NCBI RefSeq assembly: GCF_026151205.1
Contig: NC_087074.1
Span: 19,512,740-19,576,739, forward strand
Reading direction: 5' to 3'
Source: Bolinopsis microptera
Taxonomy: Eukaryota > Ctenophora > Tentaculata > Lobata > Bolinopsidae
Length of the DNA stretch: 64,000 bases
Shown one piece after another: positions 33,462 through 45,042 of the stretch. The notes under the pieces are model-generated. The model did no database searches. It was not told the DNA's origin and saw only the letters and a program-made list of their open reading frames with translations. The position numbers were made by a program, and so were the translations under genes. Each line of letters opens with the position of its first letter. Position 1 is the stretch's first letter.

Positions 33462-36400
33462 ATGTCCAAGCATTCTGGCGCTGGTGGTGGTCAGAAAACT
33501 GAAGCTCAGCAAATTGAGTCTAAAGATGCCGAAAAGGCTGAACTTAACAGTGTCCCTTTTCAAGTAAGATTAGCATGGTCTCCAGAAAATGAAGAGGATG
33601 GTGCACCCTTGCATCACAGAAAATCTTGTATCGGAGTAGGTCAGTAGGTCGTTTTCTGGGTATTTCCATCACATGTAAGTTCAGGATATTGATATATACT
33701 ATCACATAGTGGACTAGAAGGGTGATTCTGCTGAATCCCGCTTCCTCCAATTTTCAGATGTGCTTCTAACTATAGCACGTAGACAGAATCATGGCTACCA
33801 CCAGCAATGTGTAAACACGAGGGCTCAGGGTGGTCGTTTGTCACTTAGCTTTTCAACGACTATTTTATTATCATAATTGGTGCACTGTTTTTTGTTGTTG
33901 ATTTCATTTTAATATGTAAAATTATTTACTTCTGTAAAGTTATGATTCATGACTCATGATGTTGTGCATTTCAGGCTGGTTTTTTTGGATACTGTTGGTT
34001 GTAATTGTCGCAGCCATCATCGCAGTCATCGTCATTTGCACAGGAACAGGTACGGACGCGGGTTCGCGATTTGTGTTGCCCACTGCTAGTTTGAGCACAC
34101 ATATCTTAGTTTTACAATCAATATTTCTGTCACTGGTCATACCTTTTATTTTATGTGTCCCATTGAAGAAAGAAAGAGAATTTCTTTGAATGGGATCCTC
34201 TTCGGCGGACTACAGGTTTCACAATGCCACCTTGAACCCCAATTCTCTTAGACGCGTGTAAAAGCTGTAAACCAGTTGACGGTGTATGGAGTGAATTTGA
34301 AGATTGGTCAGAGTGCTCAGAAAACTGCGATGGAGGTACCCAAACAAGGACCAAATCGTGCACTGCTCCTAACCAGTGTGGGACTGAGTGTTCTGGTGAT
34401 GATGAAGAATTGAGAGAGTGCAATACTGAACCCTGCCCCAGTAAGATAACTTACTAGTTACTGACTTGGTGATGTTATATATTCTCTTGCCAAGCTACTA
34501 AGCAGTTTGGTTTAGTATGTAAAGTATACTTAATCTTATACGATTTATGGTTCTTATCTCTCAAAAGTTAATTTATATTTGATCGAGTTAATTTTAAAAT
34601 TTATGAATATTTCATAATATTTCAGCGCCCTGTAATAAGCCAGATATTAATGACGGTAAAGTTGAACCAGATTCGGAAACAATAAATTCAGGAACTACTT
34701 ACGAGGTTACTTGTAATGCCGGGTTCGTAATATCTGACTCCGGGATTTCAACAGTAACGTGCACTAACGGGGTACTTTCTACAGTACCAACTTGTCAACC
34801 TGGTAAAACCGTTATTTTTCAACGTCATGATTAAAAACTTCAGATTTTGGCGTTCATATGTTTTTACACGTGAATTCTTTAAGATTTACGGATTTTTACT
34901 ACTAGTACTACTGCTCCGAACTAATTGGTTGAATACTGTCATAATATTATGTGAACTTAGTTTGGCAATATATTCTCACATTTTTTGTTGTTGTTGCAAG
35001 ATCTATGAGAAAAAGTGAAACAAACACAGAAAATTAATGAGTTAAAAATGAATTTATGAATATTTCAGTGCCCTGCGATAAGCCAGCCATAAGTGACGGT
35101 AAAGTTGAACCAGATTCGGAAACAATAAATTCAGGAGCTACTTACGAGGTTACTTGTAATGCCGGGTTCGTAATATCTGACTCCGGGATTTCAACAGTAA
35201 CGTGCATTAACGGGGTACTGTCTACAGTACCAACTTGTCAACCTGGTAAAACCATTATTTTTCAACGCCATGATAAACACTTCAGATTTTGGCGTCAATA
35301 TGTTTTTGACACGTGAATTCTTTAAGATTTACGGATTTTTACTACTAGTACTACTGCACTCCGAACTAATTGGTTGAATACTGTCATATTATGTGAACTT
35401 AGTTTGGCAATATATTCTCACATTGTTTGTTGTTGTTGCAAGATCTATGAGAAAAAGTGAAACAAATACAGAAACTTAATGAGTTAAAAATGAATTTATG
35501 AATATTTCAGTGCCCTGCGATAAGCCAGCTATAAGTGACGGTAAAGTTGAACCAGATTCGGAGACAATAAATTCAGGAACTACTTACGAGGTTACTTGTA
35601 ATGCCGGGTTCGTAATATCTGACTCCGGGATTTCAACAGTAACGTGCACTAACGGGATACTGTCTACGCTACCAACTTGTGGTTAGTAAAACTGCAGTTA
35701 GAATTGTCACAGTTAGAATTGTCACAGTTAGGATATCATATCGAGTTTAACAGTTTAAGTGTTATATATATATGCACATCGTCCATAAATGTATATCTCA
35801 CCTGATATCTCACCTGATATCTCACCTGATATCTCACCTGATATCTCACCTGATATCTCACCTGATATCTCACCTGATATCTCACCTGATATCTCACCTG
35901 ATATCTCACCTGATATCTCACCTGATATCTCACCTGATATCCCACCTGATATCTCACCTGATATCCCACCTGATATCTCACCTGATATCCCACCTGATAT
36001 CTCACCTGATATCTCACCTGATATCTCACCTGATATCTCACCTGATATCTCACCTGATATCTCAACTGATATCTCACCTGATATCTCAACTGATATCTCA
36101 CCTGATATCTCACCTGATATCTCACCTGATATCCCACCTGATATCTCACCTGATATCCCACCTGATATCTCACCTGATATCCCACCTGATATCTCACCTG
36201 ATATCTCACCTGATATCTCACCTGATATCTCACCTGATATCTCACCTGATATCTCACCTGATATCTCACCTGATATCTCACCTGATATCTCACCTGATAT
36301 CTCACCTGATATCTCACCTGATATCACCACCTGATATCTCACCTGATATCTCACCTGATATCTCACCTGATATCTCACCTGATATCTCACCTGATATCTC

Positions 36401-37475
36401 ACCTGATATCTCACCTGATATCTCACCTGATATCTCACCTGATATCTCACCTGATATCTCACCTGATATCTCACCTGATATCTCACCTGATATCTCACCT
36501 GATATCTCACCTGATATCTCACCTGATATCTCACCTGATATCTCACCTGATATCTCACCTGATATCTCACCTGATATCTCACCTGATATCTCACCTGATA
36601 TCTCACCTGATATCTCACCTGATATCTCACCTGATATCTCACCTGATATCTCACCTGATATCTCACCTGATATCTCACCTGATATCTCACCTGATATCTC
36701 ACCTGATATCTCACCTGATATCTCACCTGATATCTCACCTGATATCTCACCTGATATCTCACCTGATATCTCACCTGATATCTCACCTGATATCTCACCT
36801 GATATCTCACCTGATATCTCACCTGATATCTCACCTGATATCTCACCTGATATCTCACCTGATATCTCACCTGATATCTCACCTGATATCTCACCTGATA
36901 TCTCACCTGATATCTCACCTGATATCTCACCTGATATCTCACCTGATATTTCACCTGAAATATCCCACAGATCCGACGTGTCCAGATTGCTCGGTAAGCG
37001 CTTTTTATAAATCTGCTTTGATCGATAATTTATTCTATATTTGTAGATTCTCATCTTAATGTTGATTGAGAATCACATTCAGGATATTCAAATGAATGCA
37101 TTTCAGTTTAAGCAATCAGAATGGAAGGCCAACATAGATTCAAAGAGTAAAATGTATCGTGCTACGAAGGACAAATGTGGAGAATTCTTTGTGAATCTTG
37201 TCGATAACACTTTCACGGTACGTTTCAGGATCTCATCACAGATAATATTTCCAATTTTTAATTGACTACTCTGTTATATTAGCTATTTAATAATGTTATA
37301 TTTTCTTTAGTGTTTACAAATGTCGCGTAAGTTTTCCCTTAAGAGCCATGGAAGTCAGATTTCAATTATGAGTGATAAAACTTACTTTTTAAGATAACAA
37401 CGACTGATAACAGTGGAGTAACGTATGCATCGGATCCTCTAGACACTATCTCTCTCCATCAAGATTTAGATCTGG
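33462..37475 (+). CDS. Type II membrane protein with TSP1 and three sushi domains
   Basis: Exons in matched phase are 33462-33639, 33975-34049, 34252-34440, 34626-34802, 35069-35245, 35511-35681, 36971-36993, 37107-37217 and 37394-37475. The N-terminal 60 residues are polar with no signal peptide. They are followed by a single hydrophobic helix ([20 protein letters not shown], about 61-80), so the C-terminus should be extracellular. A thrombospondin type-1 domain follows ([31 protein letters not shown]). Then come three sushi/CCP modules of about 58 residues with four cysteines each, a short CPDC exon, and a region of unknown fold ([12 protein letters not shown], then [16 protein letters not shown]). 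The sushi modules lack the usual Trp between Cys3 and Cys4 (Leu in [10 protein letters not shown]). The last exon ends in phase 1 at a donor, so the gene continues beyond 37475. The likely role is cell-surface adhesion or recognition. Confidence 0.85.
34803..35510. repeat. Tandem duplication of sushi exon plus intron
   Basis: The sushi exons at 34626, 35069 and 35511 and the introns after the first two are nearly identical over about 443 bp per unit. The shared intron sequence includes ACTACTAGTACTACTGC and TTTGGCAATATATTCTCACA. This indicates recent unequal crossing-over that multiplied the domain in frame. Confidence 0.92.
35797..36969. repeat. 12-bp minisatellite ending in a splice acceptor
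   Basis: Roughly 97 copies of TATCTCACCTGA run through the intron between the third sushi exon and the 23-nt exon at 36971. Variants (CCC for CTC; CAACTG) are confined mostly to the first third, the right two thirds being almost perfect. The final unit decays into AAATATCCCACAG, which is the acceptor of the next exon. Long open frames on both strands arise because the unit is a multiple of three. Confidence 0.97.
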
Positions 37476-37655
37476 GTAAGCTGGTCAATTTTTAATACTT
37501 TCAACACTACTATATAACAAATAATTTGAGGGCTTATGTCACTGAAGATGACGCCTTGCAACATGTTTGACGATAGCCTGTAGATTGATAGTTTGATCTC
37601 AGTATTTACAACAATTCATCTAGTTATTGATTCAAAGAAAAAATTTTTAATTAAG

Positions 37656-37765
37656 TACACGCCAAGAAAGAGTCTTGTGTTTGGAGGCAACTTCCTGCAC
37701 AGTTACAATATTGTGGGCCAGCTGCATGTCACGGCTATTGAGGACATTACTAAAGTGGAACCAAG
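37656..37765 (+). pseudogene. JmjC histone demethylase-like exon fragment (KDM2/KDM7 type)
   Basis: The frame contains [19 protein letters not shown] followed by [13 protein letters not shown]. This matches the family pattern [19 protein letters not shown]...IEDRT at the end of the JmjC domain of KDM2/FBXL10-11 proteins. It ends at a plausible donor (CCAAG/GTACGA). The expected iron- and 2-oxoglutarate-binding exons upstream and the CXXC/PHD exons downstream are not found nearby. It lies on the same strand as the sushi gene but in an incompatible phase. It is either a lone duplicated exon or part of a gene broken by rearrangement or assembly. Confidence 0.6.
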
Positions 37766-38518
37766 GTACGAGTGAGGGGAGGGGGGGTTAGGCCAAGCAT
37801 CCATTTAGGTCACCAGACCAAGTACCGTACCTTTATATTTGTTCTATTTAAATTTTATTGCCGTTGGTAAACTTTTTTATTATCATTCAATTTTGGTAGA
37901 CAAGTTAGAATTCTGCAATTGTTTACAAGAAGCAATGAAACAATTATCTACAGAACTTTAAGAATCATGAATCCAACATAAGCATCGAGATCCCTCCTTA
38001 ACTATACCACAAACGCAATATGCGAATATATTTGGTGCACCATTAAAACATCTTACAGGACATTGATAACAATTCCCCAAAACACCAGATGGTAAGGTAA
38101 ACTTAATATCAAATCGTCATTCAAAAAGCACAGACAAATTAATCTCATTGACACAATACATGATTCTAAGCCTAATAAACGAAAACGTAAGTTAACAACT
38201 ATAAAATCACGTCTGCCATCGATAGATAAATGGAATAATATTGTAATCTGTGAATCAAATCAAATTTATAAGCCCCATTTATTTCGTTCAAATTGTATAG
38301 CGATTATAAGTGATCAACATATTTTAAAATGTTTATGCTACAGTGCCTCTTTACCTTATTGATTCTAATTAAAACCCCTTGAAGTTAAAATCAGTGATGT
38401 AAATGCAAGAAATAACATTTGGCTAAGAAGATAACTGGCTCATATAGTATCTCAAATTATATTCACATAACTTACCTTCCTCAATAACTTATTTACTATT
38501 AGTTACACGAGGACTTAC
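37766..38518. other. Spacer, no gene recognised
   Basis: AT-rich with only short frames. Confidence 0.4.
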
Positions 38519-39066
38519 TTGAATATTCGGGTTCTTTCGAGTACAAATACTTGAGCTGTGTGCACGTGCGAAGGAGCAGGCGTCCATCAATATTGCAAGA
38601 AAAGAATGCGATATTTCGACCATGTGGGTATACACTCTGCTTAGAACTGCGGAGTCGAGGGAGCAGGCGTATTCCACTGAGTGTTACTTTACACTTACTC
38701 TGGGTATTGCACAAATTAATCCTCCAAAAGCGAATCGCAGCCATTAAAAGACGCTTTTATATCTCAGTACTCCCGTGGATTCTCCTCGAGCAACCATTAA
38801 AAAACCACTCTAATTTACTGTCCTGCTATAATCAATAACTGATCCCTCAACAAGCCGCGGTAAATGTACGTGGCCGCTAAAACAATGTTCATATTGAGCG
38901 CTACAGTAGCGAATATGTTAAGGACAAACACCGTCCAGCTGCACGGGTCCCATGTGGATATGGAGCTGTATTTAGCGGTTATACACATCCAAAAACAGTT
39001 TACTCCTTGTACTCCTGCTGCTACTATCGCTGTCAGGAAGACGTCGCGCAAGTCCCATTCATCTCC
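38519..39066 (-). CDS. Fragment of a multi-pass membrane protein, two candidate exons
   Basis: Exon 38819 to about 39066 encodes two hydrophobic stretches, DVFLTAIVAAGVQGVNCFWM and WTVFVLNIFATVALNMNIVL, separated by an acidic/Trp-containing loop. It ends at an ACA/GTAAAT donor in phase 2. Exon 38519-38676 begins after AACACTCAG in the matching phase, encodes SVYPHGRNIAFFSCNIDGRL, and ends at a good donor (TCAA/GTAAGT). If the donor at 38818 is not used, the first exon simply ends at a stop at 38815. I cannot assign a family. The first exon lies directly behind the 31-bp array. Confidence 0.45.
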
Positions 39067-39960
39067 TCATCTGCAATAATAATAGGTCTAATCATCTTCT
39101 TATCTGCAATAAATAAAGTCCTTATCAGCTTCTATCCTGTGAAGTAATTAGTCCGCTTATCACTTCTTATGCGCAATAATATATCTGATCAGCTTCTTAT
39201 CTGTAATAATATAGTCCTATCAATTTCTTATTTGTAATAATATAGTCCTATCAGCTTCTTATAAATTTCTGTAAATAATAAGTCGCTATCTACTCAGTTT
39301 TCTTATCTGTACAAAATATAGTCCTATCAGTTTCTTATCTGCAATAATATAGTCCTATCAGCTTCTTATTTGTAATAATATAGTCCTATCAACTTCTTAT
39401 TTGTAATAATAAAGTTCTATCACTTCTTATCTGTTATAATATTAGTACCCTAACACTTCCTTTAATCGTGTAAATAATATAGTCCTAACAAACTTCTTAT
39501 TTGTAATAATATAGTCCTATCAGCTTCTTATAATTTGTAATAATATAGTCCTATCAGTTTCTTATCTGCAATAATATAGTCCTATCAGTTTCTTATCTGC
39601 AATAATATAGTCCTATCAGCTTCTTATTTGTAATACTAAAAAGTCCTATCCAAGTTTCTTAAGCTGCGCAATAATATAGTCCTATCAGCTTCTTATCTGT
39701 AATAATATAGTCCTATCAGCTTCTTATCTGTAATAATATAGTCCTATCAGCTTCTTATCTGTAAATAATATAGTCCTATCAGCTTCTTATCTGTAATAAT
39801 ATAGTCCTATCAGCGATATCTAATCTGCCAATATATATAGTTCCTATCAGTTTTCTTATCTGATAATAAATAGTCCTATCAAGTTTCTTCTCGTGCAATA
39901 AATATAGTCCCTATCAGTTTCTTATCTGTAACAATAAATCTAATCAGCCTTAAATGGTTT
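39067..39960. repeat. About 31-bp minisatellite made of acceptor-like units, degraded
   Basis: The plus-strand unit TCCTATCAGCTTCTTATCTGTAATAATATAG (written here as ~31 bp) repeats about 28 times. On the gene strand each unit reads ATATTATTGCAGATAAGAAG or TTACAGATAAG. The adjoining acceptor region of the membrane-protein exon reads CTTATTATTGCAGATGAGGA. Many units carry one- or two-base insertions, for example CTATCAAGTTTCTTC. This is heavier indel noise than in the other arrays of this window. Confidence 0.93.
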
Positions 39961-41490
39961 AGAGTATAACCTTAAATAGCAAAAAATCAAAAACAACGGC
40001 CCCCAGATCTATATATGCAAAAATCCGGTTTCCCCCCTCAAATACTCCAACCTTCCAAACACTTTGTGATGAACATGCATCTCTTCAGCATATTTCCTTT
40101 ACACTGTTTCTCATCACTACCCCACCTTCCTTAATTACTCCAGGTGACAGAGAAAAATGCAGAATCTTGGTCGCTATATTTTTTTTAAAAACCTATATTC
40201 ATGGGGGCCATATTACCCGTAATTGATAAAATCTTTTTAATTTTACTTGTAAAAAGTTTTCAGTCACTCATCATAGTAGGGATCTTAACTAAATACTTAA
40301 ATAAGAATTGAAGGAGTCTGTCCCTAAATATGATTGAGGGGGGGGCTGTTTTATATGTATCAATACAATGTTGCACCTCAAATGACTCGTAAATCTAGCC
40401 ATTTATGGCCGCCGAATTTTTTAAAAGGCACTAACACAAAATTCTGTCCCAAAACGCTTAAGGTCATGAGACAATCAACGCTATGATATGAAAATTTTCC
40501 CATGTGAAAAATATTGAAACCCTAGATGAGTCTCTATTCGTTGTTTGAGCGAAGTCAGTTTATTGAGATATGGCGGCCGATTTTGTTCTTTTTTTGCGAT
40601 TATTTGAACACAGAATCCACAGTTAGCGTAGAGATTTAGCCGAGCTGATAAATTCCATAGAGAATGAGTTAATATAAGCTTACCATCCATAAAAAATGGT
40701 TTCATTCAAAAAATATTGAATAATTGACCAAGTTATGGTCCAAAATCGATCAAATTATGGTGCGTATGGCCCAAATATGGGCCATATGGGTTTTTGTTTT
40801 TATATCCCATAACTTCTGGCCATTTTTTATCCAATATTTATAAAACTTGGATATGTTGGTGTTTCACGAGTAGACTAGTAGCCTACAAGTTGAAGCATCC
40901 CAAAGCATGGATATGTGGAAGTTCATGTTTTTTGACCAACCTATGATTCTGGGGCGTTAAGACCTATATTCTGGGGGCCCGTAAAATTGTGGTGCCATAA
41001 CTTTTTTCCAATTTCATTTGCAGATGTCCCGATGAAAAAGATAGCTTATAAATTAATACTTATACTCATACCAGTAAGTCTTAATTGGCATTTGTTGGAC
41101 AGATTTTGTCATGACAATTTTTCGCCATATTTACCCCTCTAGAAAATGAAACACGTTTAAAAAATCTTTCGCTGTCTTGACCAACTATACCAAAATACCT
41201 CATGTAGGTTCCAAAATTTTTATCAGAGAACATAGTTACATGTTCTGTTACTCCAACCTAGCAAGTAACAGATTCCCTAGGAAGGTAAATCGGCTTATCT
41301 TGGTTAGAACAGTATACCTCGTAACATGACCTATATTTTGGGCCACCTATAAGATCCCTGTGGCAATATACCCGTAGGTATAAGGTTTGTAAATCTGATC
41401 AAGAGGATTTCCCTTAAAACTTTAATTTGTTATTAACATTATGTTTCGACGTCCTATATTCTATAAGTATATGAGTCGTTTTCGTATGAT
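39961..41490. other. No gene recognised
   Basis: Low-complexity AT-rich sequence with phrases such as CCAAATATGGGCCATATGG, but no exon I can support. Confidence 0.4.
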
Positions 41491-41599
41491 AATTTGAGTT
41501 ATGTGAGTACAAATTATAGGTCTTATTGTGAAAGATTAATCTGCTTTCCAGATCTGAATAAGATTTATGCAATTTCAACTAACCACATCCGAATACACC

Positions 41600-42150
41600 T
41601 CTGTTTGACACTGAGTCATGTTTCAAGAGCCCTAAGCACCCAATTCTCAGACCAGCTATCACGTCTGAGGCTGGAGGCATATTCTATCCTCAGATCCCTG
41701 ACACAGAATATACTTCCGCAGTCTCAGACATACCTTGAGTGTGACTGTATTTTTTATAATAGATGAAATAAAAATAAAAATAATTCACCATAAGCCTGTC
41801 ATAATAAGAGAAGTTTTTTCTAATTGCTAGTTTAACGATTAACGTAATTTTAATATAATGCTGATCGTTTACGATCTAGTTCCTCCGTAAAATATTAATT
41901 ATTTTAATTGTTTTGGTGTTTTTCAGTTGTCTTCCAATCCAGTTCATCAGAAGACGGCAGAGTTGTAATTGTGTGCACAACAAAATATTTAAAAAAGTAA
42001 GCTAGGACGTCAAGAGCAAGAGCTGAGACATTGTTTGCGTAAAGTTTACATCAGAGAGGAACAAGATGCGAGAGAATATTCACCTTGGCTATTCGAGACT
42101 GCATGTGCGTTTGATAGGAATGAATTACTGGAAGATAAATTATTAAATTA
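41600..42150 (+). CDS. Possible exon fragments, unknown helical protein
   Basis: Three short candidates lie on the plus strand. One encodes SDQLSRLRLEAYSILRSLTQ (about 41645-41735). One follows a TTTTTCAG acceptor at about 41926, encodes SSEDGRVVIVCTTKYLKK, and ends at GTAAGC. One encodes RQEQELRHCLRKVYIREEQD followed by YSPWLFETACAFDRNELLE and a stop near 42150. They may belong to one gene, but the phases could not be joined and no family is recognised. Confidence 0.3.
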
Positions 42151-43510
42151 AAAGTTATCCTCTCTGTTTCTCATGTATTCCAGCGATTCTGAATGAAAAT
42201 ATTTTCAGGTTATTCAGTTATTGAACATTATGATATTGCTGAGATCATGCGATATTTTAGTATTTTGATAGCATTATAAGCTTTAAAATTGCATAACCAA
42301 TATTGATAACCATCACGGGGAAGCCAGGGTATGCAGTATCCCCCTGGGCCTCAGAATTAATAAGTTAGAAAACCAATAAGATATATCCCACCTTTGACAC
42401 CTTCTATCTTAGTAACATGTTCTTGTATGTCTAGCTACCTTCAGATTCAAGCAGAATGTGACAACTAAGAGTATGTCGATCTGCCATCAGGGATGATGGA
42501 ACAGAGATGTACGATATCGAGGACATCCCTCTTCAAGAGAGAAATCCTCGTGATCAAAATGGTTGGATAGTGTGACAATGGGGAATTCATCTCAAATGGT
42601 GGAATATTGACAATGATTGATTCCAGCAGAGACTTTGCGATTCAATTTAATCTATTCTATGATAATATTCATGAGCAAATAATCGGTGTTTGTTAATGAC
42701 ACGTGAAAATGAAGTGACATCTCGACAGTTTAATTATGTATAGTTAATTAATTATGTATCTTTATCATATCAAGTTTGTCAAATATAACATGTACCTGAT
42801 ATTTAAAGTATTTAATAATCCCTTGATAGTTATTGAGTCGTGACTTTGACCAACAAGACCTTACAGTACATTCCAAACCTTTAATCAAGAAAATAGATAA
42901 CTTTGGAGTTGTATTGATTACTGCTTCAAAAGTTTAGCCTAACATCCAAAAATGTATTGTTGATAAATTGAATGAATTGAATATATGCCTATGCTAAACC
43001 AATACAAAGATGTTTGAAGATGAATTATAATGACCAATTCTACGAACATTGCTGTGTCCCAACAACCAGAAATAGCGAAATAAACTGAGGCAGACGTGCG
43101 TGATCCCAACTGAGTGCAGGCTACGCACCTTTTTGTGGCACAAAGATATGAAACCAATTCATGGACCATATACTGAGGGTTTAAAGACGAATGGCGCTCT
43201 CTTACGATGTCTTCCCGTTGATAAAATTGGTTAGCTTTTAGACGAACATTTCTTTCTCTTCTATTTGGGTTTTGACACTTCATTCGGTGCAGCCATTTTC
43301 TAAAGAGTAAAGTTGTCAATATATCAAAGTCCAATATAGTAGACGTATATTAGAACCAGACAGACAACAAAGTTGTAAGGGCCTGGACGAATTTCGCGCT
43401 TGATAGAGCTCTTCCACAACAGGGCGTGTCTACGGAGAAGGGGAGAAGTCCGTCAGCCGGCAGTAGGACTAGTCAGTAATGTGTTATGCCTGTAGTTTCT
43501 GAGGTGTTCC
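42151..43510. other. Weak candidates only
   Basis: A plus-strand stretch near 42470-42575 reads IRDDGTEMYDIEDIPLQERN. A minus-strand frame at 42939-43334 contains MKCQNPNRRERNVRLKANQF and HELVSYLCATKRCVACTQLG. Neither shows both splice borders or a recognisable domain. Confidence 0.25.
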
Positions 43511-43516
43511 TGCACA

Positions 43517-43745
43517 GTGACAGAGACGAGCACCTTCACATGTTGCTCTCGTTATTGTAATGTGTGTTGTATGCAGGGGGGGGGGGGCACCCTTACACAT
43601 TGCTTCTCGTTATGGAATTGTTTTAGAATGAATGGGGTGGGGGGGGGGCACCTTTCACCAATGCTCTCGATTATGGTAAATGTTGTCAGAATGTGGGGGG
43701 GGGGGGGGGTGTGGGGGGGGGGGGGGGGGCGGGGGGGGGGCTATT
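43517..43745. repeat. G-rich repeat with homopolymer runs
   Basis: Three degenerate copies of a 60-70-bp unit (CACATGTTGCTCTCGTTATT...) are each followed by a G run. The last merges into about 60 bases that are almost pure G. This is strong G-quadruplex potential on the plus strand, or a place where sequencing reads collapsed. Confidence 0.8.
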
Positions 43746-43916
43746 TCCGTACTAAATCCTCATCCCAATGTTTTTATTCTAAGATATTTTCTAAAATTTC
43801 AGCGGCCTTTGTTGTAAAGAGTCCTTCGATATAATTAAATTTGTATGTAATCTAGTTTTTGTATTTATGTTTACATCAAGGTATGGATTAGCTGGAAATG
43901 ACTTCCCTCATCCTCA

Positions 43917-45042
43917 GGTACAGTCACTGCGGTAGAGGTTCTGGGACCACTGCTCCTGATGTCCCGGAACCCCCTGACCAGTTTGTCAGTCAGGTAACTT
44001 GGAGAGTCCTGTACATGATACTTGGTATCCACTGTGGGAACGGGTTCAGACAACTCACTTCTTGCAATTGTCCCTGAGGTGCAACAAGGAGGCCACTGCT
44101 GCATATGCTCTGCTCGAGAAGATATTGTGGAGGTTGTGCACCCGGGATGAGCGCGGGGTCCAAACTGTCAAACGATTGACTGATTAGATGGGTTGAGGGT
44201 CCTGAATTGTGGTGTCAAACCATGCAAAAAATTAAGGAGCTACGCAAAAGTCATATGTACACATTGATGAAGTAAAAGCTGTTGCACTGCGGATATATAG
44301 CCATCACTAAAAAATGACGGAGTTTTCTGTCAGATTGTTTGTATGGTTTGATGTCAACTGATTGGGCGCAATCAAGCCCTGGGCCTTAATTGGATGTAAA
44401 TATGTAAAATAATCACAGATTAGACTATAGATTGTTTAACATTCTTAGATGATAGATCTTGTATTCCTACAATACTACGTAATGCTTTTTTGTTTCAGTG
44501 GGAATTTTGTTGAAATTTGTGAGAGAGTGGTTCACACAAATATGTTTGATTAATGAGGTTGGAAAATTAGTTTTTTTTTCAATTCTGCGGACCATTTATT
44601 TTAACATTTAAAACATCGTCCATGATATTATTTTTTTGAGGTTAATGTCAGGGATGAATAATTGTTTTTTAGATTGAGTAATATGATACTACATTAGATG
44701 TTCTTGAACTTACATGTTTTATCCAACTTAACGCATGTGTATTACTCTACTGCGCATTAAATTTTAAGCAAAGTAAGAAATCGTAATTTTTCTATACTCT
44801 CTTAGATCTCTGTAATTACCATAAACTCGATTCTGTAAAATTCTGCTTCCCTCTTTATGTTAGCAGGATAAGATGATTGGGGACAGATCCACCCCTCCCC
44901 CATGGAGGACCAAATAAGGGCACTCTGTGAGGCCATGCACCAAAAGATGCACTCAACTGTAGCCCTAGTGGCCCGGGAACTATGTCGGAGACTGGTGGTG
45001 TTATTCGCTCAGAGACTGGTAATGCCTCCGGAGCTGGCAGAG
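43917..45042 (+). CDS. Helical-protein exons, one apparently frameshifted
   Basis: From about 43915 a frame reads VTAVEVLGPLLLMSRNPLTS. A single-base shift near 43997 continues it as DTWYPLWERVQTTHFLQLSL and EATAAYALLEKILWRLCTRD, stopping at 44187. A second exon (44873-45042) encodes RALCEAMHQKMHSTVALVAR and LCRRLVVLFAQRLVMPPELA and ends at a good GAG/GTAACT donor. Leucine-rich amphipathic helices suggest a HEAT/ARM-like or tethering-complex protein. I cannot name it. The shift could be a sequencing error. Confidence 0.4.

Noticed and set aside
35736-37054. Open frames up to 412 codons (SHLI, DISP, YQVR and ISGE repeats)
   Set aside because: Pure translation of the 12-bp intronic minisatellite in all frames, with no start context or flanking domain.
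37311-37326. 16-nt microexon (TTTCTTTAG acceptor, GTAAGT donor) between exons 37107-37217 and 37394-37475
   Set aside because: Inclusion shifts the next exon into a stop, whereas skipping it keeps the frame open. It is probably a decoy.
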